Assembly (NCBI GenBank): GCA_964575975.1 | Contig: CAZNTU010000232.1 | Span: 1-8,954, forward strand | Direction of reading: 5' to 3' | DNA length: 8,954 nt | From: G963674505 sp964575975 | GTDB lineage: Bacteria; Desulfobacterota; Desulfobacteria; Desulfobacterales; SKZT01 | In this document: positions 1 through 5,963 of the stretch, piece by piece | Layout: each line of letters starts with the position of its first letter | Numbering within the stretch: the first letter of the stretch is position 1 | Program-made: the position numbers and the translations under genes | The notes under the pieces: model-generated | What the model was told of the DNA's origin: nothing | Databases searched by the model: none | The model's input: the letters and a program-made list of their open reading frames with translations, nothing else

Positions 1-144
1 ACAGGTTCGTTCCGAAACGTCCAAAGCGCGATTTCCAAAACACCGACGGGTACTTAGTCCGTCGGGCCGTTTGCAGTTTGCCGACCTGCCGCGACAGCGT
101 TTTACTTGAACCCCGAATTTCACGGTACTTTCGGAACGAACGTT
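1..144 (+). ncRNA. structured IS110 leader, candidate bridge RNA region
   Basis: The leader before the transposase has a 13-bp perfect inverted repeat, GTTCGTTCCGAAA at 5-17 and its complement at 129-141. It encloses a 7-bp GC-rich hairpin (CCGACGG at 43-49 with CCGTCGG at 59-65, 9-base loop that can close further with G-U pairs). A long closing stem around internal hairpins is the kind of fold expected of an IS110 bridge RNA, which in the IS110 group is encoded upstream of the transposase. I could not identify target-binding and donor-binding loops, because the element ends and the insertion target are not resolved. The fold is seen in the sequence; the bridge RNA role is inferred from the family. 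The RNA might extend further, up to about 200. Confidence 0.4.
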
Positions 145-194
145 ATATATTGAAAAAACAGCAGGATAACCTTCCACTAGTAACAGAAAGAAAA

Positions 195-217
195 TTTTTT
201 ATCGCGTAGATAAAAAA
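195..217 (+). promoter_or_regulatory. AT-rich hairpin in transposase leader
   Basis: A perfect 9-bp inverted repeat, TTTTTTATC (195-203) and GATAAAAAA (209-217), is separated by a 5-base GCGTA loop. It lies 70 bases before the transposase start and directly before the anti-Shine-Dalgarno segment at 218-227. The stem is weak in base composition but perfect, so it could be the 3' boundary of the bridge RNA, an attenuator, or a protein-binding dyad. There is no strong GC stem, so a classical rho-independent terminator is less likely. Confidence 0.4.
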
Positions 218-280
218 ATAACCTCCTGATAACATAAAGGCGAAATTTGCACATAACGCCCACAGCCAAAAGGAGGCTAT
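218..280 (+). promoter_or_regulatory. anti-Shine-Dalgarno/Shine-Dalgarno pair before transposase
   Basis: ATAACCTCCT (218-227) is complementary to AGGAGGCTAT (271-280) at 9 of 10 positions, with one A-C mismatch at 221/277. The second segment contains the transposase ribosome-binding site (AAGGAGG, 270-276). If transcripts start upstream of 218, the two can pair across a 43-base loop and hide the site. Several insertion sequences, such as IS10 and IS50, use this type of sequestration to prevent transposase synthesis from read-through transcripts. Here it is inferred from complementarity only. Confidence 0.5.
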
Positions 281-284
281 CTCA

Positions 285-1580
285 ATGAACGAGGTTACAA
301 GGTACGATGACTTTTGTCAATTTCGAAGTTCGATCCGAGGTTCGGACAGCTGCATGATTGTCGGCATCGATGTCGCCAAGGACAAGCATCGCGCGTTTTT
401 CGGCACCGCAAGAGGAAAGACCCTGTGGCGACGCTTGATTTTTACCAACGATATCGTCGGCTATCGTCGTCTGATGGAACAGACGGGTCTGCTTTTGTCA
501 CAACATGGACTTAAACATGCGGTCTTCGGTCTGGAACCGACGGGCAACTATCACAAGCCACTCTCCCGCTGGTTGATCCAAAGAGGCTGTCAAGTGGTGC
601 TTGTAGGCGGCAAGGCGGTCAAAGACAACCGACAGCTTTTGGACAACCGATGGGATAAGAACGACACCAAGGACAGCGCCAATGTGGCCGATCTGGTGAG
701 CCAGGGAAAGTGCCAGTTCTACGAGCATCCCGAGGCGCATCTTGTCGAATTGAGGAATCTGCTGTCGCTTCGCAGACGCCTCAAGAAAGAAGAGCACTCT
801 CTAAGAATGCGAATTCGAAACGGTCTTTTAGCCAAGTACTTTCCGGAGATGGATCGCCATTGGGGAAGTTGCCTCGAGGAGAATCTGGCCATCGTGCGCT
901 GGTACTTGGACCCTCGCAAGATTGCGGCGACGGAGTTTTCCGAATTTGCAAGGAGCGTCACCCGGAAAGATCGCGGGATTCGGCAGATCCAACGACTGCG
1001 GGCGATCCACGAAGCGGCCGGGAACTCGGTTGGGATGCCGGTTGACTCCGCGGCTGTTTTCGAAGGGAAAATGCTGGTGGAGCGTCTGAATCAAGCCAGG
1101 GAGCAGATCGGGCTAATCATGGACGAGGCAGGAGCCGTATGCGAGAGATTTTCCGGCTATGGACTCCTTATGACCATTCCCGGTTTCGGTCCTTATATTT
1201 CCGCTTTGGTTTTAGCCGCTCTGGGTTCGCCCTTTCGCTTTCGAAGCAGGAACCGGGTTCTGCGCATGGCGGGTCTCGACCTCAATGCGAACAGAAGCGG
1301 CAAAAACAGCAAAGACATTGTTCCGTTCATCTCCAAAAGAGGCAATGCCTAACGTCGCTACGGCCTTTATCAGGCGGCCCTGATTGCTTCCACCCGCAAC
1401 GAGGATTTCCGTCGGCTGTTCAACCGGATGCTGGACGGTCGCGCGAGGGAGCGGGGGATCGGGACAAAGATGCGGGTGAAGCTTTCCGCCAAGATGCTGG
1501 TCATAGCCTGGACCATGCTGAAAAAGGGGGAAGCTTTCGACAGTGCCCGTCTTTGGGCCGGGGTCCGGGAAATAAAGTAG
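285..1580 (+). pseudogene. IS110-family transposase interrupted by an in-frame TAA
   Basis: This is the DEDD recombinase of an IS110 element, which excises and inserts the element guided by a bridge RNA. The ATG at 285 follows a perfect AAGGAGG (270-276) with 8-base spacing. The N-terminal RuvC-like domain shows GIDVAKDK (D29), GLEPTGNYH (E84) and the pair D127/D130 in NDTKDSA, the four acidic residues of the family. The C-terminal transposase domain (from about residue 296) shows TIPGFGPYISA, AGLDLNANRSG (S338 as the likely catalytic serine) and ISKRGNA. The frame stops there with TAA at 1350-1352. Immediately after it the same frame reads RRYGLYQAALIASTRN and runs 75 codons to TAG at 1578-1580, which is the normal C-terminus of the family. 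The intact protein would be about 431 residues. Family members usually have a residue, often Leu, at the stop position, so TTA to TAA is the simplest cause. A 355-residue product would keep the catalytic residues but lose part of the C-terminal domain and is probably non-functional. Confidence 0.88.
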
Positions 1581-1594
1581 AGTCGCAATCTTTC

Positions 1595-1614
1595 GAGCGA
1601 TAAAGCGCTCTTTT
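1595..1614 (+). terminator. probable rho-independent terminator after transposase
   Basis: GAGCG (1595-1599) and CGCTC (1606-1610) form a perfect 5-bp stem with a 6-base loop, followed at once by TTTT (1611-1614) and a further T-rich stretch. It lies 15 bases after the TAG that ends the full-length transposase frame, which is the expected place for a terminator. The stem is short, so strength is uncertain. Confidence 0.45.
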
Positions 1615-2172
1615 CCCTTTGAATTCACAGGTGTCCGGTGAAGCGTAGACAGGCTCTGCCGGGGGGCAACCTGTCGAGGAATAGCCGGATGCGGGCGGCA
1701 TTGAACAATGTGCCCGGGGAGGTTGCGGTGGAATCCGCGCCTCCCCGCCCCCTCGTTATTCAAGCTTTCCCACCCATGCCTTAAAAAACCCAAAAAAATT
1801 AGACTGAGCGAAGCGAATCCGCTTTTAAAGGTTTCGGCGAGAGAGCCCGCGAACGAACGTTGAGGCATACGACCTCGGGAGGGACAATCCAGGGCCTCTC
1901 TCTGAACACTGACGCTGGATAGGGAATGATTGGCGGCCGCCCGGGATGGCGGGATGCCGAATAAACGTAACGATAAGCTGCAGTGTTCGCCGAATGAGAG
2001 GGATGCCGAGACCGCAAACACAGCGCCAGGGGTGCGCCCGAAAATCTTGAGATGCTATTAAGCTATTGTATTTATTATGTTTGTTAGATTTTTCGATTTT
2101 TGCTTGACAGGGGGAATATAGAATGTCCCATGTCGCCAATAACGTCGCCTTTCACTGATGAAAAGCGACTAT
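1615..2172. repeat. non-coding spacer rich in short repeats, likely dispersed intergenic element
   Basis: No convincing gene lies here; the open frames have no ribosome site or recognisable domain. Visible structure: an imperfect hairpin at 1648-1675 (GACAGG with CCTGTC, inner GCC with GGC); AAGCG/CGCTT at 1811-1824; an 8-bp inverted repeat GAACACTG (1904-1911) and CAGTGTTC (1981-1988); a 10-base direct repeat GGGATGCCGA at 1951-1960 and 2000-2009; and a motif GGGAATATAGAATGTCCC at 2112-2129. The overall pattern resembles intergenic elements that I recall as multi-copy in some Desulfobacterota genomes, but I cannot verify copy number here. It could be a non-autonomous mobile element, a structured RNA, or the insertion target of the IS. 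Confidence 0.45.
2144..2169 (-). terminator. hairpin just downstream of the - strand gene run
   Basis: GTCGC (2144-2148) pairs with GCGAC (2165-2169) and TTTC (2150-2153) with GAAA (2160-2163), giving a 10-position stem with one mismatch and a 6-base loop. It begins 3 bases past the stop codon of the last - strand gene. There is no T run in that direction, so it may terminate transcription weakly or protect the 3' end of the message. Confidence 0.35.
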
Positions 2173-2847
2173 TTACAAGGGGTAGTTCAGCGTTCTCAAT
2201 AACCGTTTGTCAATGTTCAACTCAAATGATTTATTCTCTTTTTCTTGCCTCAAAATATTCTTTAAGGCGATAATATGTTCTTCGTACCTTTCGATGGTCG
2301 GTACGATTTGGTTCTCCTTGTATGCTTTCGTTATTACGGAGAAGGTGTCTGCGCGAGTCTTTCCTTCTTTGCTGCGCCTCCAGGCGGACTCCGCCCATCC
2401 CAGCCACTTGTCGTAGTGGTAGTTCAGGTATAGAAACTCGATAAAATCGACAATTACATTGTGTTTTTTGTCGATATCGAGAAAGAATCTCGGAGGACCG
2501 TTTGGGCGGGTATGAACGTGAGGGAGCGCTTCCTTGAAAATCTCTCCCGTAATTGACAGATCCAAATCGAGACGATGAGAGTGCCAATCAGCCGAATTGC
2601 CACCGCGCGAGAACTCCTCGAGGGAACATCCATTGCAAATCAAGGATTGGACGTTTATATAGTTGAATTTTGCGTTTTTCCATCCGACGACGGCAAACAA
2701 CGCGGTGTTTTCTTCGATTTGACACGATGCGATGTCTCCTGCCAGAACTTCCTTGGCGCAACGATGGAACCATTCGGGAATTTTTTCGGAGGTCGAAACC
2801 TTTATTTCCGCCTTCCTTTCTTTCAGTCTTTTGGGAAAAAACGCCAA
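2173..2847 (-). CDS. uncharacterised protein with HSH and HVH motifs
   Basis: A 224-residue soluble protein with no signal peptide or membrane span. I do not recognise the family. Two histidine clusters stand out, WHSH (88-91) and PHVHTRPNGPPRFFLD (109-124), followed by an aromatic-rich segment ending in DKWLGWAESAWRR (146-158). Paired HxH motifs close to acidic residues could bind a metal, but this is only suggestive. The C-terminal third (about 165-220) is charged and probably helical. The start is the TTG at 2845-2847: an in-frame TAA lies 15 bases further upstream and there is no earlier ATG or GTG, although no clear ribosome site precedes the TTG. The preceding gene ends 48 bases away, so the two probably share a message. 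It is the last gene of the - strand run. The frame is open throughout and the composition is protein-like, so it is probably real. Confidence 0.7.
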   Translation of the reverse strand: MAFFPKRLKERKAEIKVSTSEKIPEWFHRCAKEVLAGDIASCQIEENTALFAVVGWKNAKFNYINVQSLICNGCSLEEFSRGGNSADWHSHRLDLDLSITGEIFKEALPHVHTRPNGPPRFFLDIDKKHNVIVDFIEFLYLNYHYDKWLGWAESAWRRSKEGKTRADTFSVITKAYKENQIVPTIERYEEHIIALKNILRQEKENKSFELNIDKRLLRTLNYPL

Positions 2848-2895
2848 CCGGACGGTCTTTTACCCGGATTAAGCACAGTCAAAACATTAGTCGCG

Positions 2896-3666
2896 CTATG
2901 GCTGAACATTCCATTCCTTCTTGGCTTCGCTTTTTGATTTCATACGCTCCGCGAAAGGTATTATTCGATCCTCGTAATTGCCCAGCAAATCAATCTCCAA
3001 CCCTTTCTCCCTGCATGCGTGGTATGTGAGTATTGAACATGCGTCCGGCTTCAATGATATCGGTTTTCCGAGGTCCATCCACAGCTGGTATTTTATGCTC
3101 ACAGGTTTCGAGGTCAACGCATCGTACTCGTAAGCATACTCGGGGGATTCGTCGATCAATTCCGAAGTTTCGCAAAACACAGGATCGACATCCAAGTCGT
3201 ATTCATTCCTGATTTCTTGGTGAAGAGCCTTGCAAAAATCGGGTTGGGAACCGTACACGTTTTTTTCCAGCCCGGGAAAAAAGCGAACTAAATTTTCCAC
3301 GACGCCCCCGTCGATCACGTTGGAATCGTCGAGATCCATATGATAGGACAATTCGTCATTGCCCTGCATCAATCTTACGACCTCCCCGAACGATTTTTCG
3401 CTCATGCCCAATTGTATCGCCGCGAACTTGATCGGAACAAGCTTGAAAAATTGCAAAAACAATTCAAACTCGAACCGGTCGATTTGGGTCGGCGTCATAA
3501 CGTCCTTTCTTTTCCCGAATCTTAAAGCCCATTTTCTGAAACGACCGTTCAGACGATCGGTCCGCCTCAAAGGAATCCCGTATTTTTCGGAAGCCCAAGA
3601 CAATGGGCACAAGGGATTCTTCAAAATTTCCATTTGTTTTACAATATATTCTAAATTGATTTCCAA
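2896..3666 (-). CDS. uncharacterised protein with N-terminal HTH-like segments
   Basis: A 256-residue soluble protein of unknown family. Residues 79-100 (around FAAIQLGMSEKSF) read like a helix-turn-helix: small residues, a turn at G-M-S, then a recognition-like helix. The earlier segment CPLSWASEKYGIPLRRTDRLN (20-40) also resembles a DNA-binding helical unit of the type used to choose between sequences. Residues 105-200 are acidic with many Asp and Tyr; the C-terminus is basic (RMKSKSEAKKEW). The start is TTG at 3664-3666, chosen because GAGGA lies just before it with good spacing; the first in-frame ATG, at residue 12, has no ribosome site. Its neighbours are the winged-helix gene 73 bases upstream and the 224-residue gene 48 bases downstream. 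The protein might regulate or partner the operon, but the DNA-binding reading is inference from a short motif. Confidence 0.7.
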   Translation of the reverse strand: MEINLEYIVKQMEILKNPLCPLSWASEKYGIPLRRTDRLNGRFRKWALRFGKRKDVMTPTQIDRFEFELFLQFFKLVPIKFAAIQLGMSEKSFGEVVRLMQGNDELSYHMDLDDSNVIDGGVVENLVRFFPGLEKNVYGSQPDFCKALHQEIRNEYDLDVDPVFCETSELIDESPEYAYEYDALTSKPVSIKYQLWMDLGKPISLKPDACSILTYHACREKGLEIDLLGNYEDRIIPFAERMKSKSEAKKEWNVQP

Positions 3667-3739
3667 AATTTTCCTCGCTTTGTGGAATTAAATCGCAATA
3701 AAAATGCTTACGCCTGAAAAACCAATACGGTGCCAAGCC
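3667..3739 (-). other. short intergenic gap with a weak dyad
   Basis: CCAAG (3733-3737) and CTTGG (3750-3754) form a 5-bp dyad overlapping the stop of the winged-helix gene. On the - strand a T run follows 14 bases later, too far for a good terminator. The GAGGA ribosome site of the next gene lies in this gap. I see no convincing promoter. Confidence 0.25.
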
Positions 3740-4027
3740 TTACATCGCCCTTGGTATGCGTTCTCTCAGATCGGGCGGCGTGCTTGTCCGTAAATATTGT
3801 TCTCCGTGCCTGGTCAACCTCCTGCCGCCCGAAGACGTCTCGACCAACCCCAGGCGAACCAAATACTCGGCGGCTTCGACAAAATCTTGAGGATGCGCAA
3901 GACCAAGAGCCTGCCGCAACGTCGCTTCGGAGGAACTGCCGTGTTGTTTCAAATAATTTAAAAAGCGTAGAGACAGATTGTCAAGGCCGTTAAAATCAAC
4001 GCCTTGGCTTTCGTAGATGATTTCCAT
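3740..4027 (-). CDS. stand-alone RuvB C-terminal-type winged-helix protein
   Basis: A 95-residue protein. Residues 10-82 match the pattern of the DNA-binding C-terminal winged-helix domain of the Holliday-junction helicase RuvB: GVDFNGLDNLSLRFL (compare the conserved G-x-D-x-x-GLD start), a middle helix ATLRQALGL (36-44), then EYLVRLGLVETSSGGRRLT (54-72) as recognition helix and wing. RuvB itself is about 340 residues with an AAA+ ATPase domain, which is absent here, so this is not a RuvB. The ATG at 4025-4027 is the only reasonable start, since an in-frame TGA lies 12 bases upstream; no strong ribosome site is visible. It follows the amidohydrolase by 30 bases and is probably translated from the same message. 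Likely roles are DNA binding or a protein-interaction adaptor for the neighbouring hydrolases. A truncated remnant of a larger ATPase is possible, but nothing resembling an AAA+ domain lies upstream. Confidence 0.75.
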   Translation of the reverse strand: MEIIYESQGVDFNGLDNLSLRFLNYLKQHGSSSEATLRQALGLAHPQDFVEAAEYLVRLGLVETSSGGRRLTRHGEQYLRTSTPPDLRERIPRAM

Positions 4028-4057
4028 CCAATTCGTTCACGAGCTGCAAAAACTCGC

Positions 4058-5449
4058 TCAATTTTCAATTTGGTCCCGCAATTCTTTGGGAAGCCAAATT
4101 CCCGGTTTCGAATCTTTCACGCGCATCTTGCGTATTCGACCGATATTCTTTCCCAACCAACCAATATGTCTTTTTATGTTGATAGAATGAGCTTGCGTCC
4201 TGAAATCCGGATCGATGCCAAGGTATGACAGCGGGTTTTCCTCCGAAATTCGTTTGAATTGGGATTGGCCGAGTATTTCTTCGAATACCTTCCAGTATGT
4301 TCTGTCCTGCATGGTCAAGAGAAGCATAAGAAAATCCGTTCCCCATAGAATATTGGCCGGACATTGTTCGTAAATGGACTTGAAGCAAGCTTTGTATTTT
4401 TCCAGGTACTCCTTTTTCTTGAAAGGGTATGCGTGGAAGGATATGTCCCCGTAGACTCTGTTGGAATTGTCCGGGTTTTTCATCAACTCTACAATCTGCG
4501 TATGCCACGGATCCTTCGTCTTTTTGTTTTCCCCGACCCAAAAATCGTCTCCTCCGAAATGGCCGAAACAAATTTTCAGTTTTTTATACTTGGACAATAT
4601 AGGAGTCCAATTGGCGGGAGAGGCGTATTCGACGCAATCGTTGTCGCAATATCCTCCCTTGCTGCAATGCATCATTACGGGAGTTCCAAGCTTCTCGCAC
4701 TTCTCGAAGACTTTCGCTATTTTTTCGTCGACGACCCCCGTCTCTTTATCTAACAGAGGAAAACCGGAGGAAGGGTAAATCTTCACTCCCACGCATGCTC
4801 CGGTTTCTAGATATTGTTCCATCTTGGCCATGAAATCTTTCCGTCTCGTGTCCACGCCGAGAAAAGGAAGAATCCTGCCCGGATATCGCATGCATTGGTC
4901 GATCGTTTCGGAAACTTGGATTTTAAAAAGCTCGTCGGTTTCCTCGTCCGGAGTTCCGGGATGGAATTCGATCATGTGCGCCACGAAGATGTCGTCCGGA
5001 TGCATATATCGAATCGCCCGGTCCGCTATGTCGGATATGCTCGGCGACAAGCCGGTAATCAAAAATTCGAGCCAGTCGCCCGGTCCAGTAACGGCGGCGT
5101 CGGTTTTAGGATCGATCAACTCCAGTAAGACATCCCGCAAATTGATCCAATTGTTGCTGTAGGCCTGATTCAATACTTTCAATAGTTTCAACGATTTTTT
5201 GACATCTTTTTTTCTCGCGTCGTCGGCGTTCATCCTTTCGATCGCGCGCACCCCCTTTTCATAATGAATGCCCTCGGACGTGAAGATGCTCTTTTTCGCC
5301 TCCACCAAAAGTGTGGAAAGCTCCACGACAATGGTGCGGAAAGGTTCCGGAAAGTCGTGATTTTCAAGACGTTCGCTTAACAGGTGCTTTGTCTGTTCGG
5401 TAAACAAGGAATGGAACGTGAAGATGTGACCGTGGCAATTGATTCGCAT
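4058..5449 (-). CDS. amidohydrolase-superfamily metal-dependent hydrolase (TIM barrel)
   Basis: A 463-residue protein of the amidohydrolase 2 type: a TIM-barrel hydrolase or decarboxylase that uses one or two metal ions. The metal-ligand set is visible in the expected order: HGH at the end of strand 1 (H6, H8), K223 in VGVKIYPSSGF, H261 in PVMMHCSKGG, H297 in ICFGHFGG and D372 in ILWGTDF. Many relatives of this kind are 280-350 residues long. The extra length here is an insertion of about 100 residues after strand 1 (roughly 15-125, charged and helical) and a basic C-terminal tail (about 420-463). There is no signal peptide, so it is cytoplasmic. The ATG is preceded by GAGGGGGA with good spacing, and that ribosome site overlaps the stop of the upstream small gene (10-base gap), indicating tight coupling. 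The substrate is unknown; the catalytic residues look complete, so it should be active. The pairing with a RuvB-like winged helix and a second hydrolase is unusual for a metabolic enzyme. Confidence 0.85.
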   Translation of the reverse strand: MRINCHGHIFTFHSLFTEQTKHLLSERLENHDFPEPFRTIVVELSTLLVEAKKSIFTSEGIHYEKGVRAIERMNADDARKKDVKKSLKLLKVLNQAYSNNWINLRDVLLELIDPKTDAAVTGPGDWLEFLITGLSPSISDIADRAIRYMHPDDIFVAHMIEFHPGTPDEETDELFKIQVSETIDQCMRYPGRILPFLGVDTRRKDFMAKMEQYLETGACVGVKIYPSSGFPLLDKETGVVDEKIAKVFEKCEKLGTPVMMHCSKGGYCDNDCVEYASPANWTPILSKYKKLKICFGHFGGDDFWVGENKKTKDPWHTQIVELMKNPDNSNRVYGDISFHAYPFKKKEYLEKYKACFKSIYEQCPANILWGTDFLMLLLTMQDRTYWKVFEEILGQSQFKRISEENPLSYLGIDPDFRTQAHSINIKRHIGWLGKNIGRIRKMRVKDSKPGIWLPKELRDQIEN

Positions 5450-5459
5450 AAATCCCCCT

Positions 5460-5810
5460 CTATTCGATGTTGGTTTGTTCTACGATTTGAACCTCGATCT
5501 CGTCTTTTTGACAGCAGAAGACGCCGGTTGCCTTAACCTTGTCTCCGGGTTTCAAAAATTTGGCGTCAGGTTTTAGTCCTTTTTCCAGCATTTTTTTTAG
5601 CCTGACTTTAGCGGGACAGATTCCGCCCACGAATTTTTCTATGCTTGAGATTTCAATTGCGCAACCGCCAGGCGTGCCGGTCATCACAACGACGCCTCGG
5701 TTCAACCTGTTTTTAAACATTTCCCATTTATCAGATTCGCTATGCTTAAGAAATGTATTCCACCATGGCCAAAAACCGTAATCTTGAAAAACATCTGAGA
5801 TGTCTTTCAA
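5460..5810 (-). CDS. small uncharacterised protein, possibly the C-terminal part of a membrane-anchored protein
   Basis: A 116-codon frame beginning at TTG (5808-5810). I do not recognise it. After an aromatic stretch YGFWPWWNTF (11-20), residues 38-111 look like a small beta-rich domain (GVVVMTGTPGGCAIEISS, then LKPGDKVKATGVF, then DEIEVQIVE), a pattern compatible with an OB-type barrel but not diagnostic. The N-terminus is doubtful: no ribosome site precedes the TTG, an in-frame TAG lies 15 bases upstream of it, and the first 65 bases overlap the preceding membrane ORF in another frame. Either a frameshift separates two halves of one protein (membrane anchor plus this domain), or translation starts later, for example at ATG 5718-5720 (residue 31) by coupling after the upstream stop. 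The downstream amidohydrolase starts 10 bases after this gene ends. Confidence 0.55.
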   Translation of the reverse strand: MKDISDVFQDYGFWPWWNTFLKHSESDKWEMFKNRLNRGVVVMTGTPGGCAIEISSIEKFVGGICPAKVRLKKMLEKGLKPDAKFLKPGDKVKATGVFCCQKDEIEVQIVEQTNIE

Positions 5811-5934
5811 TCTGAAATAAAGCTACGTAAAAAATAACTCCACTTGTTAGGACAGTATAAGAAATTGTCCATCCCGTATTGATGAAGCGGCTTAACTCCT
5901 GGTATTCGGCTATCAGAAATTTCTCTTTCTCCAA
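5746..5934 (-). CDS. small single-span membrane protein
   Basis: A 62-residue frame with a TTG start at 5932-5934. The start is well supported: AAAGGAG sits 6 bases before it. The N-terminus MEKEKFLIAEYQEL is a charged amphipathic helix, followed by one hydrophobic span at about 21-41 (GWTISYTVLTSGVIFYVALF). The charge distribution suggests the N-terminus faces the cytoplasm. The tail after residue 42 (RHLRCFSRLRF and on) overlaps the next gene in a different frame and looks less natural, which raises the possibility that the real protein switches frame near 5790-5820. The gene begins 29 bases after the alpha/beta hydrolase ends. The strong ribosome site argues that at least the N-terminal anchor is expressed. 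Function unknown. Confidence 0.6.
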   Translation of the reverse strand: MEKEKFLIAEYQELSRFINTGWTISYTVLTSGVIFYVALFQIERHLRCFSRLRFLAMVEYIS

Positions 5935-5963
5935 GGCGAACTCCTTTCGAAGCTACGTTGGCA

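Larger units (their letters stand above)
1..1620 (+). mobile_element. IS110-family insertion sequence (boundaries approximate)
   Basis: The element is recognised from its transposase (285-1580 including the part beyond a premature stop), a long structured non-coding leader before the gene and a short tail after it. IS110 elements lack classical terminal inverted repeats and usually make no target-site duplication, so the ends cannot be fixed by eye. The left end may lie outside the window or inside positions 1-145. The right end is probably shortly after 1580; a hairpin with a T run sits at 1595-1614. In the IS110 group the non-coding region before the gene encodes the bridge RNA that pairs with donor and target DNA. 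That layout fits here, since the longer leader with stable folds is upstream. The present copy is probably inactive because the transposase is interrupted. Confidence 0.7.

Noticed and set aside
1..150. Integron attC-like recombination site formed by the terminal inverted repeat
   Set aside because: The outer arms read GTTCGTT...AACGAAC, the reverse of the RYYYAAC...GTTRRRY order, and no integron integrase or cassette-like gene is visible.
1350..1352. TAA as a recoded or read-through codon in the transposase
   Set aside because: Recoding of TAA is very rare, there is no slippery or stimulatory context that I can identify, and a simple TTA to TAA mutation explains it.
1212..2021. Long - strand open frame of 269 codons opposite the transposase end and the spacer
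   Set aside because: It runs antisense to the well-supported transposase C-terminus and into non-coding repeats, and has no recognisable domain. Its translation is rich in Arg, Ser and Pro, as expected of a shadow frame.
2104..2124. TTGACA followed by TATAGAAT as a + strand promoter
   Set aside because: The boxes are separated by only about 7-9 bases, far from the 16-18 needed, and no + strand gene lies downstream.
1825..2139. - strand open frame of 104 codons in the repeat-rich spacer
   Set aside because: It spans several inverted and direct repeats, shows no domain, and overlaps other open frames on the same strand. It is better explained as translation of a non-coding element.
5460..5781. 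+ strand open frame opposite the small unknown gene (from about 5539)
   Set aside because: No ribosome site and no domain; its hydrophobic stretches come from the complement of the coding strand, and the - strand frame fits the operon.
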